In this document: positions 13,576 through 13,827 of the stretch, piece by piece
How the letters are laid out: each line of letters opens with the position of its first letter
Numbering within the stretch: the first letter of the stretch is position 1
Origin: CBDDRG01 sp051306415
Lineage (GTDB): Bacteria; Pseudomonadota; Gammaproteobacteria; Pseudomonadales; Porticoccaceae
Direction: 5' to 3'
Length of the DNA stretch: 13,827 nt
Assembly (NCBI GenBank): GCA_051306415.1
Contig: JBPPNE010000286.1
Location: 1-13,827 of the forward strand
The notes under the pieces: model-generated
Databases searched by the model: none
What the model was told of the DNA's origin: nothing
Seen by the model: the letters and a program-made list of their open reading frames with translations, nothing else
Translations under genes and position numbers: made by a program

Positions 13576-13827
13576 GGGGGCGCTCTGGATTCGACGCCGG
13601 TTACAAAACCCAAGGTGCATGCCGAGATGGCGATAAATCTCGTTAATCCAAAATCGCAAACCTTAGTTGCCAACGACGACAACTACGCACTCGCTGCTTA
13701 ATACCCAGTAGGGTGCCGTCTGACTGAAGCCGTGCTTGTGCGTTCAGCCTCCAGGCGTCATATCTCACAGGATCGCGATGAAGCTCGTCCGGGGCAGATT
13801 CGTTAAAACCTAACCGGAATCGCCGTT
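13576..13827 (+). ncRNA. ssrA: Transfer-messenger RNA (tmRNA), 3' end cut by window
   Basis: tmRNA acts as both tRNA and mRNA to free stalled ribosomes and tag the incomplete protein. The 5' end has the acceptor-stem G-run (GGGGGC from 13576), the highly conserved CTGGATTCGACG (13585-13596), and AACCCAAGGTGCATGCCGAG close behind. The tag reading frame follows, with TAGTTGCC before the resume point. About 250 bases are present; a typical length of about 350-400 puts the 3' tRNA-like end and CCA outside the window. The exact 5' end may be off by one base. It lies directly after smpB, its protein partner. Confidence 0.96.
13669..13701 (+). other. tmRNA tag-peptide reading frame
   Basis: Starting at the resume codon GCC (13669-13671), the frame encodes ANDDNYALAA and ends at TAA (13699-13701). 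With the alanine carried by tmRNA the degradation tag is AANDDNYALAA. It ends in the LAA signal recognised by ClpXP and differs from the E. coli tag AANDENYALAA by one residue. Confidence 0.93.

Noticed and set aside
13516..13701. 61-residue protein-coding frame over the tmRNA 5' part
   Set aside because: It is open because the tmRNA tag frame lies in it; only the last ten codons (13669-13698) are translated, by trans-translation.

Overview
This window is a chromosomal segment of a GC-rich gammaproteobacterium. The gene order (dapB, dnaJ, dnaK, grpE, recN ... fur, bamE, rnfH, ratA, smpB, ssrA) and the strand of each gene match, from memory, the arrangement in Pseudomonas and related non-enteric gammaproteobacteria. 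The Fur protein is also of the short Pseudomonas type. I cannot assign a genus. Lipid A 3-O-deacylase plus acyl-CoA dehydrogenases suggest an environmental, lipid-using Gram-negative, but that is inference.

Layout. Positions 1-102 hold no gene I can assign. On the minus strand, reading right to left, comes grpE (4880-4275), dnaK (4156-2240), dnaJ (2114-1008) and dapB (909-103). This is the Hsp70 machine followed by a lysine/peptidoglycan precursor enzyme. Heat-shock (sigma-32) promoter-like sites with identical 13-base spacing lie in front of both grpE and dnaK. Two hairpins sit between dnaK and dnaJ, and a terminator-like hairpin lies between dnaJ and dapB. Divergent from grpE is recN (5042-6724, plus), with a near-consensus LexA box over its -10.

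From 6789 to 10820 lies a four-gene minus-strand block. It holds a PagL-like lipid A 3-O-deacylase and three acyl-CoA dehydrogenase-family genes, two of which are tandem paralogues. This block sits where recN and fur are direct convergent neighbours in Pseudomonas, so it looks like an accessory insertion and is the most unusual part of the window. None of the three dehydrogenases has glutamate at the usual MCAD-type catalytic position. Two carry a candidate glutamate at the IVD/LCAD-type position and the third has neither, which suggests heteromeric complexes as in CoA-ester dehydrogenases of steroid or dicarboxylate degradation.

The right part returns to core genes: fur (minus) and bamE (plus) diverge from overlapping promoters; rnfH and ratA (minus) overlap by 16 bases; smpB (plus) has a perfect TATAAT so close to its ATG that its mRNA may be leaderless; and ssrA (tmRNA) follows directly and is cut by the window end. 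SmpB and tmRNA act together in ribosome rescue; DnaK, DnaJ and GrpE in protein folding; BamE in outer-membrane protein assembly; Fur in iron control. No stretch longer than about 175 bases lacks a gene. I saw no tRNA, CRISPR array, insertion sequence or prophage gene.
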